64,000 nt of DNA from Xiphydria camelus (GCA_963678675.1 OY783194.1:8671744-8735743), one strand, 5' to 3'. Shown: positions 41,223 through 53,357, counted from the stretch's first letter. Numbers and translations are program-made. Notes: generated by a model not told the origin, from the letters alone.

Positions 41223-43313
41223 ATGTCCTATAGAAAGGTATTCAGTGATTTATCAAAAAGTCAAAAAAACCGACGCTTAAAAAAAGCAATTATATTAAAT
41301 AATAGCTCATCAGAGTCTTCTAGTGTATTCAAAAGGGAAGAAAGTGATTTTAATAGTGAAGAAAAACTACAGAAGTTGAGTGAATGTCCTGATAATTTTA
41401 TGGAAGTGGCGGACATTAATGATGAATTATTGACAATAAATGATAACGGTGAAACTCTCATTGAGAGTAGTGATGAAAACAGCGATGATGGAGGAACAGA
41501 AAATAATAAAGTTTTGAAAATTCATAACATTTTTAATAAAACTCCATTATCCAACATTCGAGATGATCTTGTCCAGTGGACGTGTGAAAATAATATTGCT
41601 CATTCAGCAGTAAGAAGTTTGTTGAACATCCTTAGTAATGTTCAATCTATTGAAGAATTGCATAATCTTCCAAAAGATCCTCGAACGTTACTGGAAACGC
41701 CACGTCGTAAAATTATCATTCGAGATGTATCTCCTGGCCAATACTTTCATTATGGACTAGAAAATGGATTAGTTGATTAATTAAAACACTTCAACGTAAA
41801 TGAGTTTCACGAATGTATAAAAATTAACGTACATATTGATGGGCTCCCAATTGCAAAGAGTTCAAAAAGTCAGCTATATCCGATACTAGCTGAAATTTTT
41901 CCTAAAATTACTGCTCCATTTGCCATTGGAATATACCATGGGTATAATAAACCTGATAAATCCAATGAATTTGTTCAAGAATTTATCAATGAGTATAGGA
42001 CTTTGCAGGAAAGAGGCTTCCAATGCAGTGGTCGCACATTTTATGTGATAATTAGAGCCATCATTTGTGATTCTCCAGCTCGGGCTTTTGTAACATGCAC
42101 TAAAGGCCACACTGGTTATTTCGGTTGTGGTAAATGTATGCAGGAAGGTACATATGAGAGTAATCGCATGTTATTTCTTGAAGTTAATGCATCATTACGC
42201 ACAAACGAAAATTTCGTTGAACGCGTTAATGAAGATTATCATCTCGATAAATCAATTTTCGAAGATATAAATATCGGAATGGTTTCTCAATTTCCTGTGG
42301 AATATATGCATTTGGTGTGCCTTGGGGTTCAAAAAAAAATCTTGTCTGCATTAATCAAAGGATGGCGAATCAGTGATGATAAGATCGTTAAATTCAGAAG
42401 TAGTGAAATATCTGCGATCTCAACATACTTAGTCTCCGTAAGAAACTGGATACCCTCCGAATTTGCGAGAAAAACCCGATCATTAGAAGAATTAGATCGA
42501 TGGAAAGCCACGGAACTAAGATTATTCTTACTATACGTCGGTCCAATTGCTTTAAAATATAATTCTACGTTGCACAGAGATTATTTGTATCATTTCAATG
42601 TCCTTCATTGTGCTATAAGGATTCTGTGTGACGATACTCAATGTATTGAGAATAATCAATGTTCTAAAATGATGTTACATTACTTTGTAAAAGAATCAGC
42701 TCGTCTATACGGCAATCATTTTGTAGTGTACAATGTTCACAATTTGATCCATTTAGCTGATGAAGTACTGACATTCGGCCCCCTTGATTCGTACAGCGCT
42801 TTTTCATTTGAGAGCTATTTAAATAGCATTAAAAAGCTCTTAAGAAAAGGAGATAAGCCCTTGCAACAATTACATAAACGTCTTGTTGAACAATCAGGCT
42901 GCAAGAAATTGCGAAAAATCAGTGCATTTATAAATCCTGAAGAGTCACTCTACAATAATGCTAAATCTAATGAAAATAAAGTGTCATCATACGATAAAAT
43001 TAATTATGGAAAATTTGCACTGTCCACTCGTCTGACCGCTGACAAATATTGTTACACTAAAACCTTTGATATTTTGTGTCTAGAGAATATTTGCAAGATA
43101 AATAACGAAATTATATTACATGGAAAAGTGTTAGTAAACTCAAGATCTTTGGAAAACTATCCAATTGATTCAAAAGTGATGAATATTGTGGTTGGAAATA
43201 AATGGTCCACAATCAAACAATTTAAAGCAAGTGAAGTGATTCTAAAAGCTGTTTGCTTGCCTGATAAAAACGAAATGTACACTTTTTTCCCACTAATTCA
43301 TTCGTGTACGTAA
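41223..43313 (+). pseudogene. CACTA/EnSpm-like (TNP2-type) transposase, one stop
   Basis: One frame of 696 codons from ATG 41223 to 43313 with a single TAA at 41778-41780. The first 120 residues are acidic and Ser-rich. Recognisable parts: 'HIDGLPIAKSS', 'GHTGYFGCGKC' (a zinc-knuckle-like motif present in CMC transposases), 'VEYMHLVCLGVQKKIL' and 'VHNLIHLADEV'. It would bind and cut the element ends. With the single stop it is probably inactive unless read through. Family assignment is from motif resemblance. Confidence 0.78.
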
Positions 43314-43554
43314 TGTGAATATTGATGATAATTTTTTTATTATTAATATTGTTACTAAATATTATAAACTTTTAATTAATTTTCAAAACAAATTTCCGAA
43401 ACTTTATAAAAAATATTGACTATTTTTAAATTACGCGCGTTTCGAACTCAAAAGTGAGGTTATACAAGTCATCTTCCATGTGCTAGTGAACGTGCTCGTT
43501 TCCGCGACAGGAATAGAAAAATTACAGAGCAGAACATAAGTAAGTAATTATGGT

Positions 43555-44291
43555 TGTTACGGCCAACGATAGCCGAACGGCAATTTCAAGCCCCTCTTTT
43601 AATATTTGCACCGTTATATGTATTAATAGAATCTAAGACTAATTGTAACTACGACTACCAGGTAGGAATGTCACGAACCACTTCCGTACGGTCAATCCCC
43701 GGACGGTCAATCCCCGGACGGTCCCTAGTTCGGCCCGCATTTCAAGCCGTTTTCAATATTATATTTTAATCCACCGTAAGTGGGAGAGCGTCGAGTCCCG
43801 CGAAGATAGGTGCTCGAAAGGGTCGGTAATCGGGGCTATTCTCGGCACGGGGAGTGAATCGCTTCAAGAAACTGTCCGGCTCCTTGTAACGGTACAACAC
43901 TGCGTCATTCGTACGGGACTCAGGGGACGCCATCCGTCGCGTCGTCACGACCGACGCTAGCAATGAGGGTTACACGTCGTGCACCCGCGTTACCCCTACC
44001 GTACCACGATTTTCCGGGGTTTAAAAGCGAGTCGAGGGACCTTCAGTTCAGTTGCTTTTTCTTACGCCCTTGTAACTCATCGTCGAGCCAGAGTCCCTCG
44101 ATCGCACCGTCGCGTATCGCCTCATCTGTCGCGGTCGCCTCCCGTGCCTTCAGTGTAACCATTACGTACGCCATGATATGAGGCCATCAGTACTCATTTT
44201 CACCTCGAGCGCTAATCGGACCATCGTGTCCCCGGGACTTACAACCCCGCGACTTCCGCGACACGATCGCAGTTCGTAGCGTCGAGAAACA
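43555..44291. mobile_element. Solo LTR, 737 bp, inside the CACTA-like element
   Basis: Starts 'tgttacggcc' and ends 'cgagaaaca', with ATGGT duplicated at 43550-43554 and 44292-44296. A 'ggtttaaaag' TATA-like box and a 'tcagttcagttgc' initiator-like sequence lie about 30 bp apart near 44020-44055 on the plus strand. No internal coding remains. Confidence 0.8.
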
Positions 44292-46033
44292 ATGGTATTA
44301 CCCTACTCATTACACAAACAGTTATTCAAAAATATTTTGCTCTATAAGAAACTGATATGCTAAACATAATATTAAAATAAATTCAATAAAGAATACTCAT
44401 ACAATAAAGAACACTCATAAATGATATTTGTATTTTTTATGTTTTTCCAATGCAATATATTCTAATTGATACAAAGACAAAATTATAACAATTTGTTTAT
44501 ACATATATCTATATTTGTTTCAGTTGTACTTCGTTGCATTTTGTGGCGATTGGTGTTCCACTATACCTAAATCGTGGATCCACGACACTGGAAAAAAGAT
44601 TTCATAGCCTCCAAAATCAGAAAATGCCACGAATTGCGTTAAAAAGGCAATACAACCAAAAGAAGCTTGGTCATTTGTCCCATATAAAAAATTACTTGGA
44701 CCATATGGTACAATTTAATTATTTTTACTACCTTAATATATACCATTGGATCTTTTCTTGATTTTTATCATTAACAGATGATTACAACACTGCAAGGGCA
44801 GTCGAAGTAGCGGCGATAGACATCTCAACAAATGATGAAACGTTGGACATTCTGACAAGCAGATCTGATGGCAATTTTAAAAAACGTTTTAGAAGAAAAC
44901 CACAACGCTTCATTGACAGTGAAAGTGAAGATGATACCGAATCCACAAGTATGAAATCAAATATTTACATATTATTCAACATACAAATTCAGCAATTCAC
45001 TGTAATGTACATATCAATCTTTTAATAATTTAATGTTCTATTTCATTAGATGCCTCAGAATACCACGCGAAACCGCAATTTCCATTCAAAGTAACACAGG
45101 AAAGAGGCAAACATCCCCAAGAATTAAAAAAAGCAGGTACAACTTAATTATCTGATATAATTTACAACATAAGTAAATAAATATATATATATAAACCTTC
45201 AAATGTATGTTTTTCAGAGACAGTGGACCTGCCGATTTCTCTCGACGATTGCGTGATAGACCAAAATATGGATTTATTCGATACGCAACCATTGAACTAT
45301 GGAAGTTTTTTTGATGATGACATCAGTGGCAATAATTCTAGCATTGAATCACCGGAAAAAAAGATTTGTATTAAACGTGACTCTACGTCATCGATAGTTA
45401 AAAAACTAACTATTCTTGAAGACGTGCCCACACGTAAGTTTTATAATATAAAATTCACAATACTTTTGAATTATTTTATTATCATTAGCTAAATATCGGA
45501 TTTATTTTTAAAGGGATTCCTATTCACGTTGCTAGAAATTACAACCTTTGTTCTTCGAACTCTTCCATTAATCACGATACCGGGAAGGACAAAGAACTTG
45601 CTGTGATTGATGAAGTACGAAAAAGTGATTCGATGCCATCTCATCACGGCTGCTGTTGTAAGTATAATACTATAATATTTGTGGGATTTATTTCAATAAT
45701 TAAACTTTCTTACTGTCTGAATGCTGACGACATTTCTACAATTGGGTGTTTTCACATTTTTCAGAAACTGGCTTATAATGAAGGTTATTGTGCATATGTA
45801 TGATATTAATGAACTAAAAAACGTTGCTGTCAAGTTTTTATGAGAAAATTACGTCTAAAATTCAAATGTGAAAATCTCCCGCGAAAAACGCGATTTGCCT
45901 CTGTGACGTCACGATCCGTGTAAACAAACAACTGTCAAACGGAGTTGCCTGTTTTTGAAGCGTTTTTCTGGGTTTTGGAAAGTTTGTTGTTTCTACGTCG
46001 TTTTTGTGTAGTGTGTAGTGAAAGTGGCTGAAA

Positions 46034-46400
46034 ATGTATGCACCAGAAGCACACAGTAAATCGTGTTTTGTGCCAAAATGTACGAATACTTCTGTGCGAA
46101 CTCCAGACAAAGTGTTTGTGAATGTGCCGAGAGACTATGACATGAGACGAAAATGGTTTAAAGCGGCCAGAAGAGACATGCCTAAGTCAAAATCGATATT
46201 CCATTGCTGCGAAGATCATTTCAATGTAAGTTTCCTTATACTATAGGTTCATAGGTTATGTTCAATGAATGCTTTTGGTTGACAGCTTGAAGAGGACATG
46301 GAAAATTATTTACAGTAGATACAAGACTATGGGAGGAAATATTTTAATGAAACAAGGAGTTTTGCCTCACATCTTCGACTGCCAAAAAGACAGGTAGAGA
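46034..46400 (+). pseudogene. THAP-domain gene, left copy (exons 1-2)
   Basis: Exon 1 (46034-46225, 64 codons) encodes a full THAP finger. 'SCFVPKCTNT' gives the first two Cys, 'RRKWFKAARRDMPK' the Trp, and 'FHCCEDHFN' the Cys and His. A GTAAGT donor follows. Exon 2 starts at 46286 in phase with 'LEEDMENYLQ', then a TAG, and continues 'GGNILMKQGVLPHIFDCQ' in a shifted frame. THAP fingers bind specific DNA. The product is truncated just after the domain. Confidence 0.8.
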
Positions 46401-46964
46401 GCTGCTAGTTAAGCCACCGAGACCACTTCACGAAAAATGTAAGAGGGAATGGTTGATCGAGGAAGTCATGTCTGCTACCGAGGTTCAACAACAGGCACTA
46501 TCTCTTCAAGATTAACTAAACAATAGTACTGGTGCCAGTGGACTGGGTCACGAGCAAGTAATTTCCAAAAAAAAAAACGTTCAGTGTTTAAGTATTTGTA
46601 TGCAGACTCGAAGTGACGCAGTGCAAACACAAAAAAGATCGTATCGCAGCATAAGAATTCAGTGCCATTTTGAGCGTAGTTCAGTCGAAACTGCCTGGAG
46701 TTTGTCTGAAGTTCGCACTGAAGTATTCATGCATTTTTATGTTTGCACTGCGACACCTCGAGTCTGCATACAAATACTTAAATACTGAACCTTTTTTTCC
46801 AGAACTTTCTTGCTCATAACCCAGTCCACTGGCACCAGTACTATTGTCTGGTTTATCTTGAAGAGATAGTGCCTGTTGTTGAACCTCGGTAGCAGACATG
46901 ACTTCCTCGATCAACCATTCCCTCTTACATTTTTCGTGAAGTGGTCTCGGTGGCTAACTAGCAG

Positions 46965-47332
46965 CTCTCTACCTGTCTTTTTGGCAGTCGAAGATGTGAG
47001 GTAAATCTCCTTGTTTCATTAAAATATTTCCTCCCATAGTCTTGTACCTACTGTAAATAATTTTCCATGTCCTCTTCAAGCTGTCAACCAAAAGCATTCA
47101 TTGAGCATAACCTATAAACCTATAGTATAAGGAAACTTACATTGAAATGATCCTCGCAGCAATGGAATATCGATTTTGACTTAGGCATGTCTCTTCTGGC
47201 CGCTTTAAACCATTTTCGTCTCATGTCATAGTCTCTCGGCACATTCACAAACAGTTTTTCTGGAGTTCGCACAGAAGTATTCATGCATTTTGGCACAAAA
47301 CACGATTTACTGTGTGCTTCTGGTGCATACAT
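46965..47332 (-). pseudogene. THAP-domain gene, right inverted copy
   Basis: Exon 1 (47332-47141) encodes nearly the same THAP finger as the left copy, differing at about three residues near 'CMNTSVRTPEKLF'. Exon 2 has the same TAG after 'NYLQ', so that lesion predates the duplication. Confidence 0.8.
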
Positions 47333-48466
47333 TTTTAGCCGCTTTCACTACACACTACACCAAAACGACATAGAAACAACAAACTTTCCGAAACCCAGAA
47401 AAACGCTTCAAAAACATAGGCAACTTCGTTTGAAAGTTGTTTGTTTACACGGATCGTGACGTCATAGCCAATCAGAGCGCGTTTGGATTTTGCTCAGTTG
47501 CCAAGTTGCACCGCGGCATTTTTTACTTTAATTTATTGCGAATTTGTCTGTTTTTGGATACTTTTGAACAATGATACGTGCAACATAAATCCTTTACTTC
47601 ACTGTATACTGCAATTACGCAACATTCGTAACTAGTGCACACACCCAATTATTACTTATATACCTCTATATTTCTTTATAAATTAATTTTCATTTATTCC
47701 ATTCTTTGTTTATAGCGGCATGCCGGAAACAATTTGATGTAATCATTCGGAAACTCGATTTACTGACCATTGCTGTAAATGAGACTAATTATAAAGGTTC
47801 CCATATGGGCGTTGAAGAGAGAAGTGAATTACCACCATTCCCCATTCAAAATACGGATGATTTGAAACAACTGGAGACAATTTTGAATACTAATACTGCA
47901 GCATGCTCTCAATATGTAAATATTTATTCTATTTTCACAATTTTTCTTCCATGCCTATTTCATTTTGCTTTAACGAAAAGTCTGCCAATTTAGCTACGTT
48001 AAAGCAATTAACATCATCTGTCTTATACTCTATTTAGTCAAGCATTTATTTCATTCACAGATGAAAACAACGCAATTGCAAGGAGGGAAAGACTATAAAA
48101 ACATGTACGGGATGTACTTAATGTGCTCCTGACAGATGAGTTGGTGTGTTTATTGTCGTGGAGCGGTCAAAAACATACTTTCGGAGTTAAAAATATGAAA
48201 TTTACCAAACTTCTGACAGGTATACAAATTTATTAAATTTGAAGTTTATTAAACTGGAAGTTTGAAAATTATTGAACGCTAATTGAAATGTTTGATTGTT
48301 CCAGAGTCCATAGTATCTATTCGCAAAGACTGCACCATTTATGACGTTGAAGCAGTAATTAAAAATTGGCTTCAGCACGCTTCCGACCGAGTGAAATATA
48401 ATGCAAAGAAGCATTTGTAATTTGATCTAACTTGGCATCTTTATGTATATGGATATGTATATGTAA

Positions 48467-48474
48467 AAAATAAA
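48467..48474 (+). terminator. Candidate poly(A) signal of DUF4806-type gene
   Basis: 'aaataaag' lies about 47 bp after the stop codon at 48418-48420. Confidence 0.5.
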
Positions 48475-48814
48475 GAGAAACCTTTATTTCTTTAAAATTC
48501 ACTTTTTTGGAATTATTATATTAATGATTACTACATTTAATTAGGAATTATCCAGCAAAAGATATCCTGCAGATGTCTAAATAAGGTAGTCTTAAAGAAC
48601 TCAGAAATAAGAGCTGTTTAGGAATTCGCTCAATTATCATGAAAAACAGTTCCGAAAGAATTAATTTTTCGGATGTCTTAAACATTTCTTGAAGTGGCGC
48701 ATTGGACATCCTTCTGAATACATTAGGAATTCTTTCTGAAGATAAATCGGACGTCTTAATCTGAAATAAGACCTCTTCAAGAATTCCTTAAGAACTCATA
48801 ATGCTTACTGGGTA

Positions 48815-49619
48815 GGCGCTCTAAAATCTCGTAAGGTCCTTCGTAAGGGGCTTGAAGAGGCTTCTTCGTTGCATCAACCCTTACGAAGACGTGAGAGCAC
48901 GTGTACAAGTCTTTGTGTATAAACGATGTCTCCTTATTGTGATGAGCAGTTGGCACTGCACGAACTCTCTTCATGTGCTCCCTGAATCTCTGCATGAAGT
49001 ATTGAGGGTCCGGTGGCATTTCCTCGTCGGTGAAGAATTCACCTGGCAGGCGGAGTGGAGTACCATAGACCAATTCCGCAGCCGTGGTTTTAATATCCTC
49101 CTTTAAACTCGTCCGGAGGCCTAATAGAACTGTTGGAAGTATCTGGACCCAGTCGTTGGTACAGTGACACATAATCGCAGCTTTGAGTGACCTGTGCCAA
49201 CGCTCTATGATACCATTGGACGCTGGATGGTATGCTGTTGTGCGGATCCTCTTGCAGCCTATGAGGTTTGTTAGTGCGAGAAACAGTTGAGATTCGAATT
49301 GGGTGCCTCGATCTGTCGTTATTGTTGCCGGGGCACCAAATCGCGCTACCCAATTGGAGTAAAAGGCGTTTACAATGGTATACGCTGAGATGTCACTAAT
49401 CGGTACTGCTTCCGGCCATCGCGTAAACCTGTCAATCATTGTTAGACAGTAACGTTGTCCTCGAACTGTAGGTAGTGGTCCAACGATGTCAATGTGGATC
49501 TGGGAGAACCTGGTATCTGGAACTGGCAAGTGTTCTGGAACATTCTTCGTGTGTCGATGAACCTTCCTCCGCTGACAAGCCATACAAGTCCGAACCCACT
49601 CTCCGATGTCTTTACTCAT
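48815..49619 (-). pseudogene. gypsy integrase region
   Basis: Same frame as the RT ORF, separated by one stop at 49635-49637. It contains the zinc-binding end 'CMACQRRKVHRH' and the catalytic core with Asp in 'QIHIDIVGPLP' and 'TTDRGTQFES' and Glu in 'ASNGIIERWHRSLK'. It is cut at 48814 by the CACTA-like element; residues read beyond that point belong to the transposon. Confidence 0.92.
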
Positions 49620-49634
49620 GCTTGGCCAAACAAA

Positions 49635-51761
49635 TTATCGGCGGATAAGTTTCCTAGTTGCACGAGTGCTTGGGTGGGACATACTGTGAGCTGTGTTAAA
49701 GATGCGTCGTCGCAGGGAGGAGGGCACGTATGGTCGGGCTACTTGTGAGGAGAGATCGCAATACATAGTGTCGTCGGAGTCGTCGATTCGCAGTCTATGG
49801 AGCTTAAGCGACGATTCCGATTGCAATAATCGTTGCAATTCCTCATCAGTTTTCTGGGCTTCGGCGAGGTCCGCTGTACTAACCACGACTGGCATGTGGA
49901 TCTCGTCTAACCGAGAGAAGGCATCTGCCACGACGTTGTCGCTGCCGGCCACGTGGATGATTGTGGTCGTGAACTTGCCGATGAAATCTAACTGACGTAG
50001 CTGTCTGGGTGATACCTTGTCCGCTCGCTGTACGAATGCGTAGGTGAGGGGTTTGTGGTCCGTTTTGACAATAAAGCGTCTCCCCTCAAGCATGTGCCGG
50101 AAGTGTTTAATACCTGCAAAGGCTGCGAGTAACTCGCGGTCATACGTGCTGTAATTTTGTTCGGCACCGCTTAGCTTCCTGGAGAAGAATCCAAGCGGGT
50201 ACCATCCGTCGGAATGTTGCTGCTCCAATACTGCTCCTATTGCCGTGTCGGAGGCGTCAGTGGAGAGCGACAACGGTGCACCTTCCTTCGGGTGAGCGAG
50301 AAGCGTGGCCGATGCGATACCATCCTTGCATGCCTTAAAAGCGCGCTCTGCTTCTAGAGTCCAAGCGATAGGACGTCTGTCGTTTCGTCTGGAATCTTTG
50401 AGGTAGGCGTTCAAGGGAGCCTGAAGTTCGGCAGCATTCTTGATGAACCTACGGTAGAAATTTACGACGCCCAAAAACCTACGGAGTTCGATTACCGTTT
50501 CAGGTTTTCGATAACCTTTGATAGCTTCGATTCTATCTGTAGGTGATTTGGTTCCTTGGCTAGATATGTGATAGCCGTGGTACTGAACATTACGAGCGCC
50601 GAAGTTACATTTTGAAACGTTGATCGCCACGCCGAACGATTGAAGACGTTCGAAAACGAGGCGAAGGTGTTGGAGGTGTTCTTCTGGTGATTTCGATGCG
50701 ATTAGGATATCATCGATGTAGCAGTAACAGAAGTCCAAACCTCTCAGAACGACGTCGATGAACCTCTGAAAAGATTGTGGTGCGTTGCATAATCCGAATG
50801 TCATTACCGGGAATTCGAAGAGCCCAAACGGTGTGATGACAGCTGTTTTGGGAATGTCCTCCTCGGCGACTGGAATTTGGTGGAACGCGCGCACGAGGTC
50901 GAGCATAGAAAAAATGTTTTTGCCATACAGCTGGTGCGAAAAATCCTGGATGTGTGCGATGGGATATCGATCTGGAACCGTAACAGCGTTGAGACGACGG
51001 TAGTCGCCGCAGGGTCTCCATTCGCCTGATTTCTTGGGTACCAGTTGTAGGGGGCTGGCCCACGGACTGTCGGATGGTCGGCAGATACCTAGCGCGATCA
51101 TGTGATCGAATTCTGCCTTGGCGGCTTTCAATTTCTCCGGGGGTAGGCGTCGAGGTCGCTCCGCGACTGGTGGACCCGTTGTGACGATGTGGTGTTTTAC
51201 GGAGTGCGTGGCCATTTGCCTGAATTGCGGGGGTGATGTCACGCCAGGGAATTCTTTCAACAGGTCGTGGTAGACTGAGCCTTTCGCGACGGTCGTGACG
51301 CTCTCGATGGGCGACTTGATTACTTGCGCTATTGTGCGTAGACCTGTGACCTTGTCGATCAGGCGATGATTTTTGAGGTCGATGAGTAGATCGTAATGGC
51401 GGATGAAGTCTGCCCCGAGAATGGGTCGTGACACGTCGGCGACAGAGAAATACCAATTGAAGACACGGCGGAATCCCAAATCTACAGTGAGAAGCTTCTG
51501 TCCGTACGTGTTGATTGGGGAGCCGTTGGCTGCGTAGAGCTTAACGCCTGAAGGTGATGTTGGATCGGTAGCTTTTTGCCGTGGGAGGACTGAAACGTCT
51601 GCTCCGGAGTCAACGAGGAAGGATATTCCGCTTTTCGGGTCCCTGATGGTTAGGCGGTTTTGTCGGGGTGTTCCGTCGTCGCCGACCGCCTTGATCTGAG
51701 GCGACGGGTTTAGTTTTCCGATTGCTGGGTTCCATGTTGCCAGGAGCAGGGCTTCACACAC
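49635..51761 (-). CDS. gypsy pol: protease, reverse transcriptase, RNase H
   Basis: A 708-residue frame overlapping the end of gag by about 50 nt in another frame, as expected for ribosomal frameshift expression. Protease active site '[12 protein letters not shown]' is near residue 50. RT motifs include '[13 protein letters not shown]', '[13 protein letters not shown]' and the catalytic '[12 protein letters not shown]'. RNase H carries '[14 protein letters not shown]', 'YDRELLAAF' and '[12 protein letters not shown]'. The frame stops at 49635 just before the integrase. A single substitution there separates two otherwise open parts. Confidence 0.93.
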   Translation of the reverse strand: MCEALLLATWNPAIGKLNPSPQIKAVGDDGTPRQNRLTIRDPKSGISFLVDSGADVSVLPRQKATDPTSPSGVKLYAANGSPINTYGQKLLTVDLGFRRVFNWYFSVADVSRPILGADFIRHYDLLIDLKNHRLIDKVTGLRTIAQVIKSPIESVTTVAKGSVYHDLLKEFPGVTSPPQFRQMATHSVKHHIVTTGPPVAERPRRLPPEKLKAAKAEFDHMIALGICRPSDSPWASPLQLVPKKSGEWRPCGDYRRLNAVTVPDRYPIAHIQDFSHQLYGKNIFSMLDLVRAFHQIPVAEEDIPKTAVITPFGLFEFPVMTFGLCNAPQSFQRFIDVVLRGLDFCYCYIDDILIASKSPEEHLQHLRLVFERLQSFGVAINVSKCNFGARNVQYHGYHISSQGTKSPTDRIEAIKGYRKPETVIELRRFLGVVNFYRRFIKNAAELQAPLNAYLKDSRRNDRRPIAWTLEAERAFKACKDGIASATLLAHPKEGAPLSLSTDASDTAIGAVLEQQHSDGWYPLGFFSRKLSGAEQNYSTYDRELLAAFAGIKHFRHMLEGRRFIVKTDHKPLTYAFVQRADKVSPRQLRQLDFIGKFTTTIIHVAGSDNVVADAFSRLDEIHMPVVVSTADLAEAQKTDEELQRLLQSESSLKLHRLRIDDSDDTMYCDLSSQVARPYVPSSLRRRIFNTAHSMSHPSTRATRKLIRR

Positions 51762-52579
51762 CTATACGCTTCCGCGCCAAACCTGTGATGATAGAAGCAC
51801 ATAGTCGTTTGGCCTTGGTTGCGCTGTCTGGAGCGGCTGCGTCGTCTATTCCTCGAGGAGGACCAGCCGCGCGATTGGCGGTTGTCGGGGAGCGTCCTTA
51901 ATACTTCATTGAGTTGCGTTGTGAAGTTCTTTACGTCTTGCTGTAGGCTAAGGATCTCCGCTGAAGTCGATGGAACGGCTGGGCCTACTGCGTTTACTTG
52001 CTGCATTGGCTGTGTGAACTCAATGATTCGATCTGCAAGCATGGCTAATTCATTAAGCGAAGCTCCCGGGCTGGCCGCCAGTATGCTTCTGACATTCTCA
52101 GGTAGTTGCTCTACAAACAGTGACCTGAGCACGGCCTCGTTGCACTGACTGCCAGCCAAATTTCGGATACGTTGCAAGAAATGCGAAGGCCTTTGATCCC
52201 CGAGCAGCTCTCCTTGCAGAGCTCGCCTCAGCTTCGTCTCAGGGGTTTGGGCGAAACAGGAGATAATTCTTTCCTTGAGGGCTTCAAACTTACCAGTTGA
52301 CGGCGGGTCGCGAATAATATCCGTGACAAAGGGTAAAACACTAGAGTCTAGGCGTGCCACTACATAGCTGAATTTACAGTGGTCGCCCTTCACATTAGAA
52401 ATGAAAAACGCTGCTTCGACCTGGTGTAACCATGTTTCCGGGTCCTCCTTCCAGAACGCCGGTAGCTTGACGGGCTTAGAGGATATGGCGTGCAACTCCG
52501 CGCTATCCTGATGTCCAAGGTTTTTCGTTTCGGGCGGGCTGGATTCCGGGGTTGGTGTGTCCCTTTGTTCGTCGGCCAT
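51710..52579 (-). CDS. gypsy gag-like protein
   Basis: 289 residues. '[21 protein letters not shown]' and '[19 protein letters not shown]' are typical retrotransposon gag segments. A basic Arg/Ser-rich stretch precedes '[18 protein letters not shown]', a modified nucleic-acid-binding knuckle. The start 'MADEQRD' is the first ATG after the 5' LTR leader. It would form the particle that packages element RNA. Confidence 0.88.
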   Translation of the reverse strand: MADEQRDTPTPESSPPETKNLGHQDSAELHAISSKPVKLPAFWKEDPETWLHQVEAAFFISNVKGDHCKFSYVVARLDSSVLPFVTDIIRDPPSTGKFEALKERIISCFAQTPETKLRRALQGELLGDQRPSHFLQRIRNLAGSQCNEAVLRSLFVEQLPENVRSILAASPGASLNELAMLADRIIEFTQPMQQVNAVGPAVPSTSAEILSLQQDVKNFTTQLNEVLRTLPDNRQSRGWSSSRNRRRSRSRQRNQGQTTMCFYHHRFGAEAYRCVKPCSWQHGTQQSEN

Positions 52580-52808
52580 AATTATGGTTCGATGGAATGT
52601 GGGGGTGGCCGCGCTCAGGTACGCAGAGGTATGGGCCCAGAACTTTCACTCCAGATGTTCTGCGGCTTTTGCCCCTGGGATTCTTGAACGCTGGCGTGGT
52701 CGATGGCGTCGGCGTCGTAGCTAACGCGAGTACGTCGCTCTGTTGTGGTGATTAATTATAAACTGCTGATCGATTTAACAGTATTTTGTTTCGCGGTACA
52801 CTTTGAAA

Positions 52809-52827
52809 TCACGTCGGGGTTACCAAT
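52809..52827 (-). promoter_or_regulatory. gypsy primer-binding-like site
   Basis: On the minus strand 'attggtaaccccgacgtga' starts right after the 5' LTR. The 'accccgacgtgat' core is the same as in the TRIM at 37829. The tRNA was not identified. Confidence 0.65.
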
Positions 52828-53145
52828 TGTGGAGCCTGCGCGCACGCGTGGAAACAGAGACGCCAATTGGCTGGAACGTCTACTCGATTGCGCGGGATCC
52901 CACAAATCAGCGATGTAACGCGAAGGAAGGATTGTTCGCGGTTACACGTTGTTATACCGATAAATTATTTCTTTATTTCACACTATACATTCGACCACTC
53001 GAGTTACTTCGGAGCGTCTACTCTGGACGATGGACTGCAGGCAAGTGAGAGCGAAAGACTCTCCTCGACTCGCTACGTGCGAGCGTCTCCTTGTCCAGGC
53101 ACGCTGTCCGCTGGCTACGAGAGGTGGCGCTACTGCTCCGCTACA
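52828..53145 (-). repeat. gypsy 5' LTR
   Basis: 318 bp, nearly identical to 40338-40655; followed by CATT on the plus strand. Confidence 0.92.
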
Positions 53146-53357
53146 CATTCAAGGATCCCTCCAGCCTCAGCTTAGGCCCGTATTCATAGTCGAACCTCAA
53201 GGGATGAGGGTCCCTTGAGGGACGCTTATGCATTTCATAGTCAATTTTTCCGCACTTGAGGGTCCCCGAAAGCGCCCTCAACTCAAGGGTAGCCTGTAGG
53301 TCCCTCGAGGGCTCGTTGATCACTCAAGGAAACGAAGTGATCGTAAATTTTGTAAAG

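Larger units (their letters stand above)
45904..47465. mobile_element. Inverted duplication of a THAP gene 5' part
   Basis: The outer sequences 'gacgtcacgatccgtgtaaac' (left) and complement (right) mark the limits. The arms, about 750 bp each, carry 5' UTR, THAP exon 1, an intron and part of exon 2 in opposite directions around a centre near 46690. No target duplication was found. Confidence 0.78.
44524..48420 (+). pseudogene. DUF4806-type gene of the CACTA-like element, spliced
   Basis: Exons with GT/AG borders: 44524-44707, 44778-44948, 45050-45136, 45218-45433, 45514-45657, 47716-47915, 48061-48219 and 48305-48420 (stop TAA). A first exon with the start codon was not found. Exon 44524 encodes 'FCGDWCSTIPKSWI' and 'KEAWSFVPYKKLLGPYDDY', typical of the N-terminal part of arthropod DUF4806 proteins, but has an in-frame TAG at about 44603 where the family has a Tyr-Trp-Pro-Pro motif. 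The last exons contain 'LLSWSGQKHTFGVKNMKF' and 'YDVEAVIKNWLQHASDRVK', the DUF4806 domain. Function is unknown. Intron 45658-47715 holds the THAP fold-back. Confidence 0.7.
40921..48812 (+). mobile_element. CACTA-like (CMC) transposon with two genes, 7.9 kb
   Basis: The ends 'cccagttagcac' (40921) and complement of 'cccagtaagcat' (to 48812) are flanked by TA (40919-40920 and 48813-48814). Subterminal copies of 'cttcagaaagaattc' occur near both ends, and a 98-bp unit is tandemly repeated at 40926-41120. It carries a TNP2-like transposase gene and a spliced DUF4806-type gene in the same orientation. Both are damaged. The empty site is proven by the gypsy reading frame. Confidence 0.85.
40338..53145 (-). 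mobile_element. Ty3/gypsy LTR retrotransposon split by a CACTA-like element
   Basis: LTRs at 40338-40655 and 52828-53145 are both 318 bp, start 'tgtggagcctgcg' and end 'gctccgctaca', and differ at only a few sites. CATT is duplicated at 40334-40337 and 53146-53149. Coding runs on the minus strand as gag, then protease/RT/RNase H, then integrase. The integrase end and C-terminal tail are separated by the element at 40921-48812. A primer-binding-like site ('ttggtaaccccgacgtgat' on the minus strand) adjoins the 5' LTR at 52809-52827. Without the insert the retrotransposon is about 4.9 kb. Confidence 0.92.
37473..53171. mobile_element. PIF/Harbinger element, copy 1, broken and multiply invaded
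   Basis: The left end 'ggcccgtattcatagtcgaa' matches copy 2. The right end stops at 53171, lacking the last 25 bp or so of the TIR, just where copy 2's TTA begins. It keeps only transposase exon 3 and a decayed MYB-like gene. It is interrupted by the TRIM at 37609-38608 and the gypsy at 40338-53145. Removing the gypsy and one CATT joins the right-end sequence correctly. Confidence 0.85.

Noticed and set aside
50710..51456. 248-residue minus-strand ORF
   Set aside because: Shadow frame inside the gypsy pol gene with Arg/Pro-rich composition.
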